DNA from: Rutstroemia sp. NJR-2017a BVV2
Lineage: Eukaryota; Ascomycota; Leotiomycetes; Helotiales; Rutstroemiaceae
Length of the DNA: 64,000 nt
Assembly: GCA_002946415.1 (NCBI GenBank)
Contig: NJPS01000045.1
Span: 496,001-560,000 of the forward strand
Reading direction: 5' to 3'
Shown here: positions 1 through 10,145 of the stretch, piece after piece
Position numbering within the stretch: the stretch's first letter is position 1
How the letters are laid out: each line of letters opens with the position of its first letter
The notes under the pieces: generated by a model
The model's database searches: none
The model's input: only the letters and a program-made list of their open reading frames with translations
What the model was told of the DNA's origin: nothing
Translations under genes and position numbers: made by a program

Positions 1-1371
1 ACCAAGCGAGATCTATTTCATGTTTTCCACAAGTATGGCGAACTTGCACAAATATCAATCAAGCAAGCATATGGGTTTGTTCAATTCCACGACGCTGCTG
101 CTTGCTATCGAGCTCTAGACATGGAGCAAGGCAAAGAAGTTAGAGGTCGGAAAATGCGTAAGTTACCTTTCTCTAAGTTTGAGAGAATAAACTAATATAT
201 CTATCCAGATCTCGAGATTTCGAAAGCGCAAAAGAATACACGCAATGCTCAGAACGGACCTCAAGCGCAAGGAAGATCCCGTTCTCCGGACCATGCAAGA
301 AATGGCTCAAACGGGCGCGGTCGGAATGAAGGACGGAATTCTGGCTACAACCACAATGACCGATATGGATCGCAACAACAGTATGATCGGCCACAGCGTA
401 CACGTGACGATTACCGACCCGGAAGGTCGCCATCACCTTCTCGAGGTTACCGAGGCAGGGATGAATATACATCTCGCAACAGAGATTCGTACAATGGTAG
501 AGACAGGCGCCGATCGAGGTCTCCGATATCAAGCACGAACAATGGCAGATATCGGGATCGCAGTCCAAGCCCGAGAAGTCGTGAAGCCAACGACGACGCG
601 ATCCTTCAGATCCCCCGACGGGATCCTTCAAATGTCCCAGATGTCCAAATAATCCTCATGACAGAGCTAGATCGAGGGTTCGTCTCTTGGGTTGAAGGGG
701 AGATGCGTGGTCGTGGAGTAAAGACGGAAGTGATGTTCCTCAGCCCTCGCCTACCTCTTCAAGCTGTTATACGGAGACAGATACTCGAAGGTGTGCTTGC
801 AGTTTCGCAGTTAGATATGAGGTCACAGAATGCCAGCAAAATTCCTCTCCAGGTATTCGACCGCCAAGGTGGCTCTAATGCTGTTCGCTTTGACGAATAT
901 CAAGATCTAGAGCCTAAGATCGCAGCAGAACTAGTCGTACGTGCCAAGTCTACGCAGCAACAGCCGCAATATCCCTCAAATACAGCACCAGCATACCAAG
1001 CTCCCTTAGCGGCGCAGAACGCAAACCTTGCTGGTCTCGTGGGTCAATTAGACAACTCGGCTTTACAGAAATTATTAGGTACTCTGAATAGCATGCCTCA
1101 ACAGAACCCCTCAGCTGCATCCGCAAACGCTGCAATTGATATTGCAGGCTTATTGAGTGGCTTTACTCAACAGCAACAACAGCAGGCGGCACAACCACCA
1201 CCTCAGCAAGCTTATCAGCAGGCGCAACCACCGGTGGATCCTTACGCTGGCTATAATAGCAATGCGGGATATGGGGCCGCTGCGAATGGATATCCAGCCC
1301 CGGATCAGAATGGACAGAGTGCACAGCAGGTGCAGAATATAATGGCGCAGCTGGCTAGGTTTAGACAGTAG
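1..1371 (+). CDS. NAB3: Nab3-type RNA-binding protein (5' partial)
   Basis: Exons <1-157 and 209-1371; the 51 bp intron has GTAAGT and CCAG ends. The visible 439 residues start inside an RRM (an RNP-like stretch ending GFVQFHD at about residues 24-32). An R/S/G-rich linker with SRSP motifs follows (about 60-165). Next comes a compact domain (about 168-270, from VQIILMTELDRGFV to AAELVVRAK) that I read as the class II aaRS anticodon-binding-like fold seen in fungal Nab3 and animal NCOA5. A Q/A/P-rich tail carries two short helices (GLVGQLDNSALQKLLGTL and QNIMAQLARFRQ). The family acts in the nucleus in recognition and termination of non-coding RNA. The assignment rests on the RRM, linker and anticodon-like order. 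The start lies outside the window. It could also be called simply an RRM protein of the NCOA5 class. Confidence 0.72.
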
Positions 1372-1933
1372 ATGATGGAATGGATAGAGAGGGTATTTCC
1401 AATGAGATAGAATCTAGCTCTTACGGGAAGGGTAGAGGTCGTTTTTCGTCCCTTAGTTGGCGATCAACGCTACTATGACTGACTGGCGTGGGGAAGGCTT
1501 ACTTATATGAGGTAATGGCAAGGCGCGTACTAATGAAATGAATTTACACTTCAATGTAAATATTCTATGGTGATACGTATTTTGTACGCATGCTAAGACA
1601 GGGGGAAGACGCGGGGAAGATGTAGAGATAGTAGGAAAGGTGGACGGAAACAGTTCTATGTAGCGCATATAGCAGACACAAGTTCTCTTCCCTTCATTTA
1701 GTGTAGGCTTAAGAATTCAATATATTCAATGCAGGATACCAAAGTAGCGTGTTCTAATTGTCTAACTCTAAATCTATGTCTTTCAAGTGAGAAGTGTAGT
1801 CTTTAGCTTGTTTCCTCTGTTATTTTTACACAAGTACTGTACAGTGGTGGAGATGGTCGTATATGATCGAGTCGAATCGCTGGCATGAAAAATAGAGATG
1901 GTAGAAAACTGAGCGCGTGGTTGTTTTGTTGCG
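1372..1933. other. Intergenic, convergent 3' flanks
   Basis: This is AT-leaning sequence between the ends of two convergent genes. No open frame with coding character was seen; it presumably holds both 3' UTRs. Confidence 0.6.
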
Positions 1934-2999
1934 TTACTTCATGTCTGGCTTGGCGGGCCACATGTTGGGTCTAGGGAGGGGATTAGTTGGTGAGGTTGCT
2001 CGGGTATCGAAGAATAGCACTGGGTGCTTACCTGGTTAGAAAGAGTCTCTCCCTGTCAACTTTCTCCACAGACCTCAACCACCGTTTCAAATCGGCCTTC
2101 ATAGCACTCATGTCTCTCCCAACAACATCGATTCCCCTCTCCACACACGCCATCTTGATTTCCTCATCATCCATACCAGTTACCCCACCTTCTCTCCCAA
2201 TCAACTCATCATCCAACTCCAAATACTCCAACCTCTTCCTAAGCTTCCTCCTCAACATCACATTTGGCAACCCAGGCAGTTGCCCTCCCAACCAATCCCA
2301 CATGCTACTGCTGAGCCCCAAGCTCCAACTGATATGCAACAATTGCATTCTCTTCAAGCCTTCAACTCCAACCCCGTTCTCCGGTGGCGGCATTGTCAAG
2401 TTTCGGAAAGAGATCTTCCTCCTTTCCTCCAACTTCTTCCTATCTCCATCAATCTGTTTCGGAATCCTACATGTCCATGGTACCACATTACTCATAGCAA
2501 CCACCACCAACGGCGTGAATTCCCCACACACAATAAACACCAACGCGAATGCCGGGACCCGCTTTACATCGTGCCAGTTCCTCACCAGCAATTGGAAATC
2601 GGATCGCGAGAGGTCGCCGGCTTTCACAGCAGCGGAGATGGAGCCTTTGTGTTTAGAATCGACGAGTTCTTGCAAGGGTTGCGAGGCAATGAAGTTGTAG
2701 TAGATGTTCTTGACGCCGGTTTTGTAAAACGCGGCGTAGGCTTTGCCGAGGGAGATGGCATATTTGAAGAAGAATGGTTCGTTGGGTTTGCGGACGGGTA
2801 GGGAGAGCGTAGCAGGGAGCGTGGAGGACGGCCCGTTGACTTTGGATGCACTGGTTGAGGGGGCTTCGGTGATGGTTGTGCTGGATGATTGGTAGCGTGG
2901 GGTTAGGAGGGGAAGGTATTGAAGCTGGGGTTTGAATGCGGAGGAGGTAGTTTGGAAGATCGAGTTGCTGCGCATGGAGCGCATTGTAATTGTGGTCAT
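1934..2999 (-). CDS. LETM1-like mitochondrial inner-membrane protein
   Basis: Exon 1 is 2999-2032 and a 37 nt terminal exon is 1970-1934, giving 334 aa. The frame opens further upstream but only with a TTG, so the first ATG (MTTITMRS) at 2999 is chosen. The R/S-rich, acid-poor N-terminus looks like a mitochondrial presequence. A hydrophobic segment (about residues 160-180, around FALVFIVCGEFTPLVVV) precedes the LETM1-type ribosome-binding region with the RRKLRKRLEYLELDD stretch near residue 270. LETM1/Mdm38 proteins work in cation/proton exchange and in binding mitochondrial ribosomes at the inner membrane. The protein is shorter than full LETM1, as in the LETM1-domain-containing paralogues. 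The last exon is inferred: AG/GTAAGC donor, CTAAT branch, CCTAG acceptor and a 61 bp intron. Without it the frame stops three codons after the donor. Confidence 0.75.
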
Positions 3000-5446
3000 C
3001 GCATTGGTGGGCAAGGAATTGGAGTTGAGATGGACGAAAATTTATACAATTAAAAGGGGAAACAAGAATCAATGAATGAATGATAAGGAGAAGAAAAATG
3101 AAGTCAGGAATGATGATGGCGAATTAATTTTCCGCATCTGACGTCTAGTTCGGGCCTGGGGAAACCTTAACCCTGTCCTCTCCGCTTTTTGAGCTAGTAC
3201 GCAAATTGATATGACTCTGCTTACTAAGGACCAGATGTAATCTCCAAAATGGACGACATAACATCACGATACCCGTTCTCAAGCCAATCTTTGAAGGACT
3301 ACGAAAATCAGAAATATTGTCAATTTCTCATATCTTGCTACTTAAAAACTCAAGCTGTTCCGCGAATTTACTTTTAAGTCATAATCTCAAAAACTTTTTT
3401 ATTGTGAGTTTATGCAAAAAAAGGCACGGAGATGTAGCCACTTTATCACACTTTATCACACATCTGGTCAAATTATATTTCTTGCGAGTGCAGAGAGCTT
3501 TCAGATCGAAACGTGTTCGTCGAAGTCGTGCCAGCAAGACTGGAGCGCGCGTTTCGTGAGCAGTGGGAGATACCAAGGGTGTCTTGTGACAAGCAAAGGA
3601 GGGAAAACACACATCTTCATCTAGATACACAGCGAGAGTTGCCGCTGTGAGGACCGAGATACTAGCGAATCGTCTTTGGGTACTCCTTATTCTGCCGAGA
3701 AAGGGAAGATGTAGGAAAAATGAAGCCGTCGAAAGCGGAGAGCACGATGAGCTGGTAGCTCATGCAATACCGTACGGATCTGCTTGTGTTTGGTAATGCC
3801 GCCCAGTTGCGGCTAGTTCTCTGATACAGTGCTGTCACCGCCGTGTAGGGCATGCAAAACTCTCACTTCTGACATTCCTAGCTCATTTATCCTCCACTTC
3901 AGTCAGTCCTTTGTGGTTATCATGGCCGACATGCCAGCGTACTTGCGTTGTCGTGGTCGTTCCTTCTTGCATTCCTTCCAGCTTCTGTCAGAATTAGGCT
4001 GCGAAATAGGTGCCTATGGGTGGGTTCTCCAGCTCTCCAACCTGTCCAGCAACCCTACCAGGTGTAGAGTATGCTAAAATAAGGTCTGGCACCGCCGATG
4101 GATAGTCAATATGCCCTTCAACACACCCACCGGGTACCAATTAGTCATCATAACCCACCCATAGGTGCCGCAACCCGGCGGGTAGTTTCGCAGCCTAGTC
4201 AGAATGTAGCACATACATATGGAGCCAATCACATCGCTGTTAGTAGCATTTTCAAAGAACTTGAAATTCCGTTTAGTAACCTCGGACAGTGCTTACCCAA
4301 CGGGAAATGGTGTGCTTGGACCATGCCGTAGTTTGGCCTGTTATTAGTGGACTACGCCTGTGAGGAACCGGGCCCGCTTACTGTTGGTCTCTTGAACTGT
4401 TGCTTTCTCAGTCTACGCCCTTTGAATCACACGAATGGGGTAGTACCCGGCGCCCCACTATGCGAAAACCGAGCATGCCTATGGGAAGTGATCCCGGTGT
4501 ACATGTCAGGATAGTTTTACCATGGAAAATGAGTCAAACGGTGATCAGTGAGCAACAGTTGGCTCCGAGTGTCCGGGTGGCATTATTTGGTGGTGTGTTA
4601 TCTTCCCAAAGACTTTTATGTCCGGGAGCAGACTCCTACAAGAGATTTATTGCAACTCGTGACCGCTGTTCCAACAGTTGGAAAGTCCGCAGGACCAGTG
4701 TCGTAGCGGTGACTTATCATTAGAATTTGGTACCAGATAGAAGCGATAGGGTGTGTCTCTACCAGGATACGACGTGAACACGGATCTGTAGAAGTCCTAG
4801 ATCCAAAATCAAGTTTATTTCTAGACCAGACGTTACATTCCGCTTAAATTATTGTTGGTTCCATACAGGAAGACGACAGAGTAGGAGGACTAGAGGAAGC
4901 TTGTCATGCAGCCTCATGCTCGTCTATAAAAATTGGATGGTACCAACACCCAGTGTGCATGAGGCTACCCTTGATCATAGTGGTGAATATTAAACGAAAC
5001 CGACAACGTGGTCATATGATATGTTATCTGCGGCATAAAGCGTCACAGTATCTTCATTTTACCTTTAGGCTATACACAAAATATGGCCACGCATATATTG
5101 ATCGTTCATCATTGGACGTCCACTACTCATTCCGTGGCATTCATTTCCATTTACAGCATGAGCAATCGTCCTATCTAGTATCCAGTATGTAAGCGAGGTT
5201 CATATTTTACTATAAGAACATGACTCGGAATATTTATTACACGATTTGCAAGACTCGAAACAGTCCAAACCTTCGAAAATAGGTCCAGCGACGGACGATA
5301 TTTTTTCAAGCTGAACAATTTGGTGAGCAATGATTTCAAATATTGAAGAAGATATTCAGATCCAACACGTACTGTGCTGATGACTAATTCTGAACGCAGA
5401 TTTTGGAAGCTTTCACAGGATAGCTGCTGAAAATAAATTAGCGGAC
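3000..5446. other. Long non-coding stretch, probable decayed repeat DNA
   Basis: About 2.4 kb between divergent genes. Open frames are short, overlap on all strands and show no known domain. The only structure seen is the inverted repeat at 3986-4207. Promoters of both flanking genes should lie at its two ends. Confidence 0.5.
3986..4207. repeat. Imperfect inverted repeat, possible hAT-type transposon remnant
   Basis: The arm at about 3986-4026 is repeated inverted at about 4152-4207. A 14-base block (AACCCACCCATAGG) is perfect, and the outer parts share TAGGCTGCGAAA. The second arm has extra ACCCGCCGGGT-like subterminal motifs. The arms flank about 125 bp. No transposase is nearby. The ACCCG-rich ends recall non-autonomous hAT elements, which is only an impression. 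Confidence 0.45.
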
Positions 5447-6214
5447 ATGGCATTGGCGTTCGGCCCATTCTACGGTCCCCACCCTCCGTTAGAGCACAAA
5501 CCGACGTTACCCATTGACCCAGAAGATGGCTACCCCAGCTCCCTAAAATTTGAAGATCTTATGCGCGACGTGCTAGCGCCGGGAACAGACTATGCAGATT
5601 ACGAAAAGAGAATAGATAGACCGATGCTTCTAGATGTAGTGGATCCTCTTACCGGCGACTCAATCGTACATCGAGCTGCAGCAGCTGGTAATCTTGCCAT
5701 TCTGAATGCCACCACTAGCTGTTTTGGCGGTCGACTTATGAGACGTACCATCCGACTCTTGTGGGTGTTATTCACGCATCAGAACAAAAACGGCGACACG
5801 GCTTTACATGCTGCAGCACGAGCCGGCAGCTTGAAAGGCGTCAGAGGACTATATCGAGTCTTTCACCTCGAATCCTGTCATCCGGATGTTGATCTCGACG
5901 ACTATGATGAGGCGGATCCCCCTCCGGAATTCTGGGTATGGAATGACACTGATTGGGATGTCTATGCCAACCGTCCTGCACTGGATTTTCTTTGCATGAA
6001 AAATCAGGCAGGTCGAGATGCTGCTGGAGAAGCGCGAGAAGCGGGTCATGAGAGCTTGGCGGTCTTTCTAGAAGACCTTGTTGCAAAGGTTGATTATGAG
6101 GGCAGGAGAAAGGACGAAGAGTATATGCGAGATGCAAGGGCGGAAACGCTGGACCACTATAGATATCTCGAACCCGAGGATGGAAAATCTGAAAATGGAG
6201 GATTATCAAAGTAG
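5447..6214 (+). CDS. Ankyrin-repeat protein
   Basis: A single exon of 255 aa starts at ATG 5447 (MALAFGPFYG). Two ankyrin-like units are visible: DSIVHRAAAAGNLAIL at about residue 70 and GDTALHAAARAGSLKGV at about residue 116. Both carry the TALHxAAxxG signature. A D/E-rich loop follows (about 148-165), and a third degenerate unit (AGRDAAGEAREAGH) sits near residue 190. The C-terminus is charged and likely helical. Ankyrin repeats bind proteins, but no partner can be named. There is no signal peptide or membrane helix. Confidence 0.75.
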   Translation: MALAFGPFYGPHPPLEHKPTLPIDPEDGYPSSLKFEDLMRDVLAPGTDYADYEKRIDRPMLLDVVDPLTGDSIVHRAAAAGNLAILNATTSCFGGRLMRRTIRLLWVLFTHQNKNGDTALHAAARAGSLKGVRGLYRVFHLESCHPDVDLDDYDEADPPPEFWVWNDTDWDVYANRPALDFLCMKNQAGRDAAGEAREAGHESLAVFLEDLVAKVDYEGRRKDEEYMRDARAETLDHYRYLEPEDGKSENGGLSK

Positions 6215-6985
6215 CTAAAGTATCAGTTAGGACTTAATGAAATCGAATGCTCGTAGAGTGCGTGGATCTATAACATCTTCACTGGAGTGAACGTACAGAT
6301 AGTCTAGCCAGGGAGCCTGCTGCCGCTGTTGTTCAACGATACTACTAAGGACGGCTACACGAGTGAGATTGCTGCTTGGATACCTCTTGGTGTTGTAGGT
6401 AGCAATCTAGAGTCCTGGGTCTAGTAGTTCAAGTAGTAGTACTGGCGATACTGTATGTATTGACCCTACCACTTAGCCACCTGAATATGGGGATTCAGGA
6501 GCCCAGGAGGCTCAGGAGGTCCGGGGTCAGGATCGGGATCGGGATTTAGCTCCACCTCATCAGGAAATGGAACTGGGTCTGGATCTACCCTCATCTCTCA
6601 TGCTACCTCAACCTCACTGAACTGGGAAATGGAGGTGGATCTGGGTCTGGATCCACCTCAACGGCCTATGTATAGTAGTGATTCTGGAACGCTCAGTGCG
6701 ACGAGAACAAGATATACCTCGAACTTTGAGTTTAGATAGCATAGCCGTTGTCAAAAACTCCTTCGTATCGGCCACTCGCAGATCAGTTGAGGCAGAATTT
6801 GATGTGGATGTCTCAGATCAATAGTACGGGTCTCAATTGTCACACTAAGTTGCATTTACTATATCTAGACAATGTGATGCATATAGTAAGTAGCCCGCGT
6901 CTGGGTAACCTAAACCTTCAGGGACACGAGAGTACTCCACTCTATTTCATCTTCTAAGATTACTTATAAGCTCTACCGTATCTTC
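6215..6985. other. Intergenic with GA/TC-rich degenerate repeats
   Basis: No gene seen. From 6520 to 6670 there are degenerate tandem blocks of a GGGTCTGGATC-like unit. They may be decayed low-complexity sequence. Confidence 0.5.
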
Positions 6986-7745
6986 CTACCAGGTTGCACG
7001 GACCTGTATTTCTTCGAATTCTGTTCGACGAGCTTTGCGCAAGATAGTAAGAATTTTCTCAAAGCCTTGCGGCTGTAAAAACGTAGGGATGTCGGTTCCT
7101 GGAGAACGATAGCAGATCCCATCTTTTGAACCTCTGCACAGATGTATACAAACCGTTTGATCAGGAGCTTCGTCAACTATGCAGTTTAAGACAACTATCC
7201 TGCATCCAGCGGGGCAATTGGGATGTAGGTCCGGCTTGGACGGAATGATCGGAACGGACATGTGAATGGCATTATTTGAGAGGTAGTATGAGCGAGAAGC
7301 CATTTCCGCGAGCATCTATTGAGTATGTTTAGGCACACTGGGTGTTATGCGTCGTTTGCGATATATGCTTGAGTCTCGGAATCTAACTGGATGGTCTGCA
7401 AAGAGACCTACCTCGGGGAGTCGATCATTTTCAAGCCCCATAGGATTATGCCATACAAATAGCGTATGATCGTAGGAATGTTTTATCATCTCCTCTTGGA
7501 GCCTAAAGAATGCTTTTCGTGAACCCTCTCCGTAGAGTAGGAGCATGTTCAGATCGAACAGGCCAAGAAGACAATATGCTATGTCGGAGTCTGTCCTCTC
7601 CACGGGTCGTCTTCCTTAACGACGCCAATGACATCCTCTCGGCAATTGAGTAGCTATGGAGTTCTCTACGGATCTGGGATTGACCAATGGCTTCTTTGGG
7701 TATCTTAGTGATTTGCGAGATAATCTCGCAAGCCAAAGTTGCTGT
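6986..7745 (-). pseudogene. C-terminal half of a HET-domain protein, frameshifted
   Basis: Reading down the minus strand, one frame gives [12 protein letters not shown] then [17 protein letters not shown] one-base shift near 7600 moves to a second frame with DIAYCLLGLFDLNMLLLYGE, RLQEEMIKHS and HTLFVWHNP. After a stop at 7316 a third frame (7315-6986) carries the usual C-terminal region (SVPIIPS, IVVLNCIV). These are the conserved blocks that follow the HET domain in heterokaryon-incompatibility proteins. The expected W and E of the SWAS and REED motifs are replaced. It should pair with the N-terminal half at 8897-9601, from which it is separated by 1.15 kb of mobile DNA. It is not expected to make a working protein. 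Confidence 0.75.
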
Positions 7746-7768
7746 CTATACATCTGATATGCTTTGTG

Positions 7769-7858
7769 CGGATGTACCCAGGTCGTCTTTTGAGTTGAAT
7801 GGTCGATAAAATATGGTCTACCAGTTTTGTTTTGACGTGCTTCCCAGCCTGGGGGCAG
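7769..7858 (-). pseudogene. Orphan WW-domain reading frame
   Basis: In the third minus frame the 30 codons read as a near-perfect WW domain. It begins [17 protein letters not shown] and ends TTWVHP, with both signature tryptophans, the GRPYFIDH core and the closing proline. WW domains bind proline-rich peptides. It lies directly upstream of the HET C-terminal half but in another frame, so it was probably part of the same ancestral protein or of a neighbour. No start codon or full gene was found. Confidence 0.65.
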
Positions 7859-7895
7859 TGCTGGTTTGGTATTCGTTTGGATGTTGCTACTGGCG

Positions 7896-7973
7896 GTGTC
7901 TCTTCTTTTCCGTGTCCTGCTGCATCAAAACCATTCCCCATCCACTTAGGCTTGCGTCAACAGCCAGCACCTT
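7896..7973 (-). mobile_element. Retroelement RNase H fragment
   Basis: A minus-strand frame contains [17 protein letters not shown], matching the first strand and catalytic Asp of the RNase H domain of Ty3/gypsy-type polyproteins (VDAS...GxVLMQ). The match ends at a TAG and no other polyprotein part is present, so it is a scrap. Confidence 0.5.
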
Positions 7974-8214
7974 CCGCGACATCGAGTCTAACAAGAGCCG
8001 GTGCTGTACGAAGGTCGGAGGCGTAAGTATTGTAAGACGCACCAAAAAGCAGCCAAAATTACCCCACATGACAGGGTTGAGCCAATCAGAGTACGTCGCT
8101 AGTTGAAAATTTGTATGGGTAAATCCAGGTATACAAAGTATTATAAAAGTACTTTTCAATTTTATTATCTGAGCTACATTTTGAACAACTACGATTAAGA
8201 TTAATATTTTGTAT

Positions 8215-8790
8215 ATATCCGATTCGCAGCGACTACTGCTTCACAGCGAGCCTTTATAGATCGTAATAAACCTATTAAATAGTCCTCTGGAACTGCCTCC
8301 TATACCTCCTTAACTGCCTATCGTAATTTATTATAACTCATCGTATCGAAAGGGTATTTGTTCCAAATCCATTCCTTCATCCAGTTCCATATATTCTCAA
8401 TAGGATTTAGATCGGGCGAGAATGGTAGCTAATTTATCTTCTCAATCCCTCTTTCAATAAGATCCTGAACAGTTGTGCCTGCTGTATTAGCCTGTATATA
8501 CTGGAGCACCATCCTATATGAAAATATGCCCTGGGTGCAATCGCATCCAGCCATGGACTAATGGAACTGTATGAGCTTGATATGATTCTGCATCGATCGT
8601 ACCCCAATCCTTCTCCCAGAATATACCAGGCCCTTTTCCTGATGTACCTGAGAAGCATCCCCAGAACATCCAACCGCCTTTGCGCCGGTGACGTTCCAGC
8701 ACACAGTCAAGCTCAAGAGCGGGGTTTTAATGTAGTTGGATGCTCCGACGTCGATTTGCCTCGATTTAGACCTCTTTTTTGCCACAATGT
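8215..8790 (-). mobile_element. Decayed Tc1/mariner-type transposase
   Basis: The minus strand encodes, in shifting frames, transposase blocks in the right order: MFWGCFSGTSGKGPGIFWEK, then ESYQAHTVPLVHGWMRLHP, then LPFSPDLNPIENIWNWMKEW, then GLLRSIKARCEAVVAANR. The third block contains the DxNPIEN motif of the DDE_3 endonuclease fold. In-frame TAG codons replace W in INWLPFSPDLNP, Q after YNKLR and W in EVWEAV. All three fit C-to-T or G-to-A changes, as expected from repeat-induced point mutation. The N-terminal DNA-binding part is missing or unrecognisable. Element ends could not be fixed. It is inactive. Confidence 0.8.
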
Positions 8791-8896
8791 TGAGGATATA
8801 AACCCTCTCCTTTTCTCTGTATCTTAGTTCTTCAGATAGATCAATATATGCATTCTCAGCTCAGAATCTCACATCTCCATTCAGCCCTGCTTCATT

Positions 8897-9601
8897 TTAA
8901 TTCTTTTTCGGTTCTGGTTGACACCAGGGCTCTAAATCCAGTGTCTCCGGAGATAAAGGATTATTTGCCGACGGCGTGTCCATCGTTTTAGGAGTAAAGG
9001 TTGTTGATCCCAGAAATTTCCAATCCATACTATAGAAGTTGACACCGTGAAAACCAGGGGCAATGAGTTCTTGGAGTGTCCATCCTCTGGTGAACCATCT
9101 GCTATTCCGAAAAGCAGATGACTCATCAGTCACATCATACTCTGGGACGTTCGAAAGATATGCTATGCATACTATTGAAAGTTGATACCATTTGAACATT
9201 GAGTTTATGGCTTCGCTGAGCTCTGCGCTGCTTGATTTGTTGATACAGCATGTATCTACCCAGCACCACTCGACAACGAGTGGCTCGCACTGGCATTTTG
9301 GATCCACATTTACGCAACAGATCGTTTCTGGTAGCTGGCACGTTTCGTTGACCAGGCAGCTTGGGTGGCGGCACAATGGAATTCCCTCTTGGCAGAGACT
9401 GCAGAACTCTCTGATCTTGGCGTATCCCTTTTTTTGTCGTAGAAAATCTGCTCTTTCCGACTCCGATTGCTCCTGGATCTCATTCCATTCTGCATAGGAG
9501 ATCTCCTCGGTCTCCCAAACTTGTGACAGTATCGTCCACGGAGGGGTATTTTCGGCAAAGAATTCGCTAATCTCGAGAGATTTTGTATGAATAAGACGCA
9601 T
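8897..9601 (-). CDS. HET-domain protein, N-terminal half (truncated)
   Basis: The frame is open above 9601 but only from a TTG; ATG 9601 gives MRLIHTKSLE, the usual start of HET proteins. The 234 codons show the HET blocks WTILSQVWE (about residue 23), VEWCWVDTCCINK (about 112) and FRNSRWFTRGWTLQELIAP (about 168), then MDWKFLGS. A Cys-rich insertion (about 75-110) sits between the first two blocks. After MDWKFLGS the homology stops and about 35 unrelated residues lead to a stop beside the Tc1/mariner remnant. The HET domain triggers cell death in allorecognition. The protein is probably non-functional because the remainder lies at 6986-7745. A short HET-only product cannot be excluded. Confidence 0.7.
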   Translation of the reverse strand: MRLIHTKSLEISEFFAENTPPWTILSQVWETEEISYAEWNEIQEQSESERADFLRQKKGYAKIREFCSLCQEGIPLCRHPSCLVNETCQLPETICCVNVDPKCQCEPLVVEWCWVDTCCINKSSSAELSEAINSMFKWYQLSIVCIAYLSNVPEYDVTDESSAFRNSRWFTRGWTLQELIAPGFHGVNFYSMDWKFLGSTTFTPKTMDTPSANNPLSPETLDLEPWCQPEPKKN

Positions 9602-9832
9602 TTTTGGCGAAGCCGTGCAGCCACGAAAATCGAGATATCCCACTTCCAATGAGACACAAGGAGGTCCAATAGCAACACAATGACCAGCACCAATTAGATC
9701 AGTTTCGTAGCAATTTCTGTTTCGTGAAGCGATAATACGTCTAGGCAATGATGTTCTTGACAAGACATAGGTTTTAGAGGGAGGACGGGGACGAGAGATG
9801 ATTGCTCTGCATCTTACTCATCTTTCAGCTCC

Positions 9833-9904
9833 CAAAGTCCTTTCTGCCCCCAAAGTCCTTTCTGCCCCCAAAGTCCTTTCTGCCCCCAAAGTCCTTTCGG
9901 TCCC
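9833..9904. repeat. 18-bp minisatellite, about four copies
   Basis: The unit CAAAGTCCTTTCTGCCCC repeats at 9833, 9851 and 9869, with a diverged fourth copy at 9887. On the minus strand it would read as GRKDFG repeats, but that frame has no gene-like context. Confidence 0.85.
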
Positions 9905-10145
9905 GAAAGTGTTGCGTATCCACCACCCATGGCCTGTGCACGAACCATATGTGAAATTGTGAATGCACACCTTTTAAATGACATGTGTCACAGGGTGGCA
10001 CAGCGCAGTAAAGAACTAAAGGTAGGATTTGTACGAAGCGATAAAGAGGGAAGAGTAAGATGAGGGAAAACATCAGGTTTAAGTACCCAGTAATTCGTTT
10101 CTGCCAAGGGATTGCCTGGGTCTTGTGTAGCTATTACCTTAGCTA

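Noticed and set aside
7705..7941. 78-codon minus frame over the WW region
   Set aside because: Out-of-frame reading of the WW domain; the other frame carries the conserved sequence.
9833..9904. CRISPR-like array
   Set aside because: Units are contiguous without spacers; it is a minisatellite in a eukaryotic genome.
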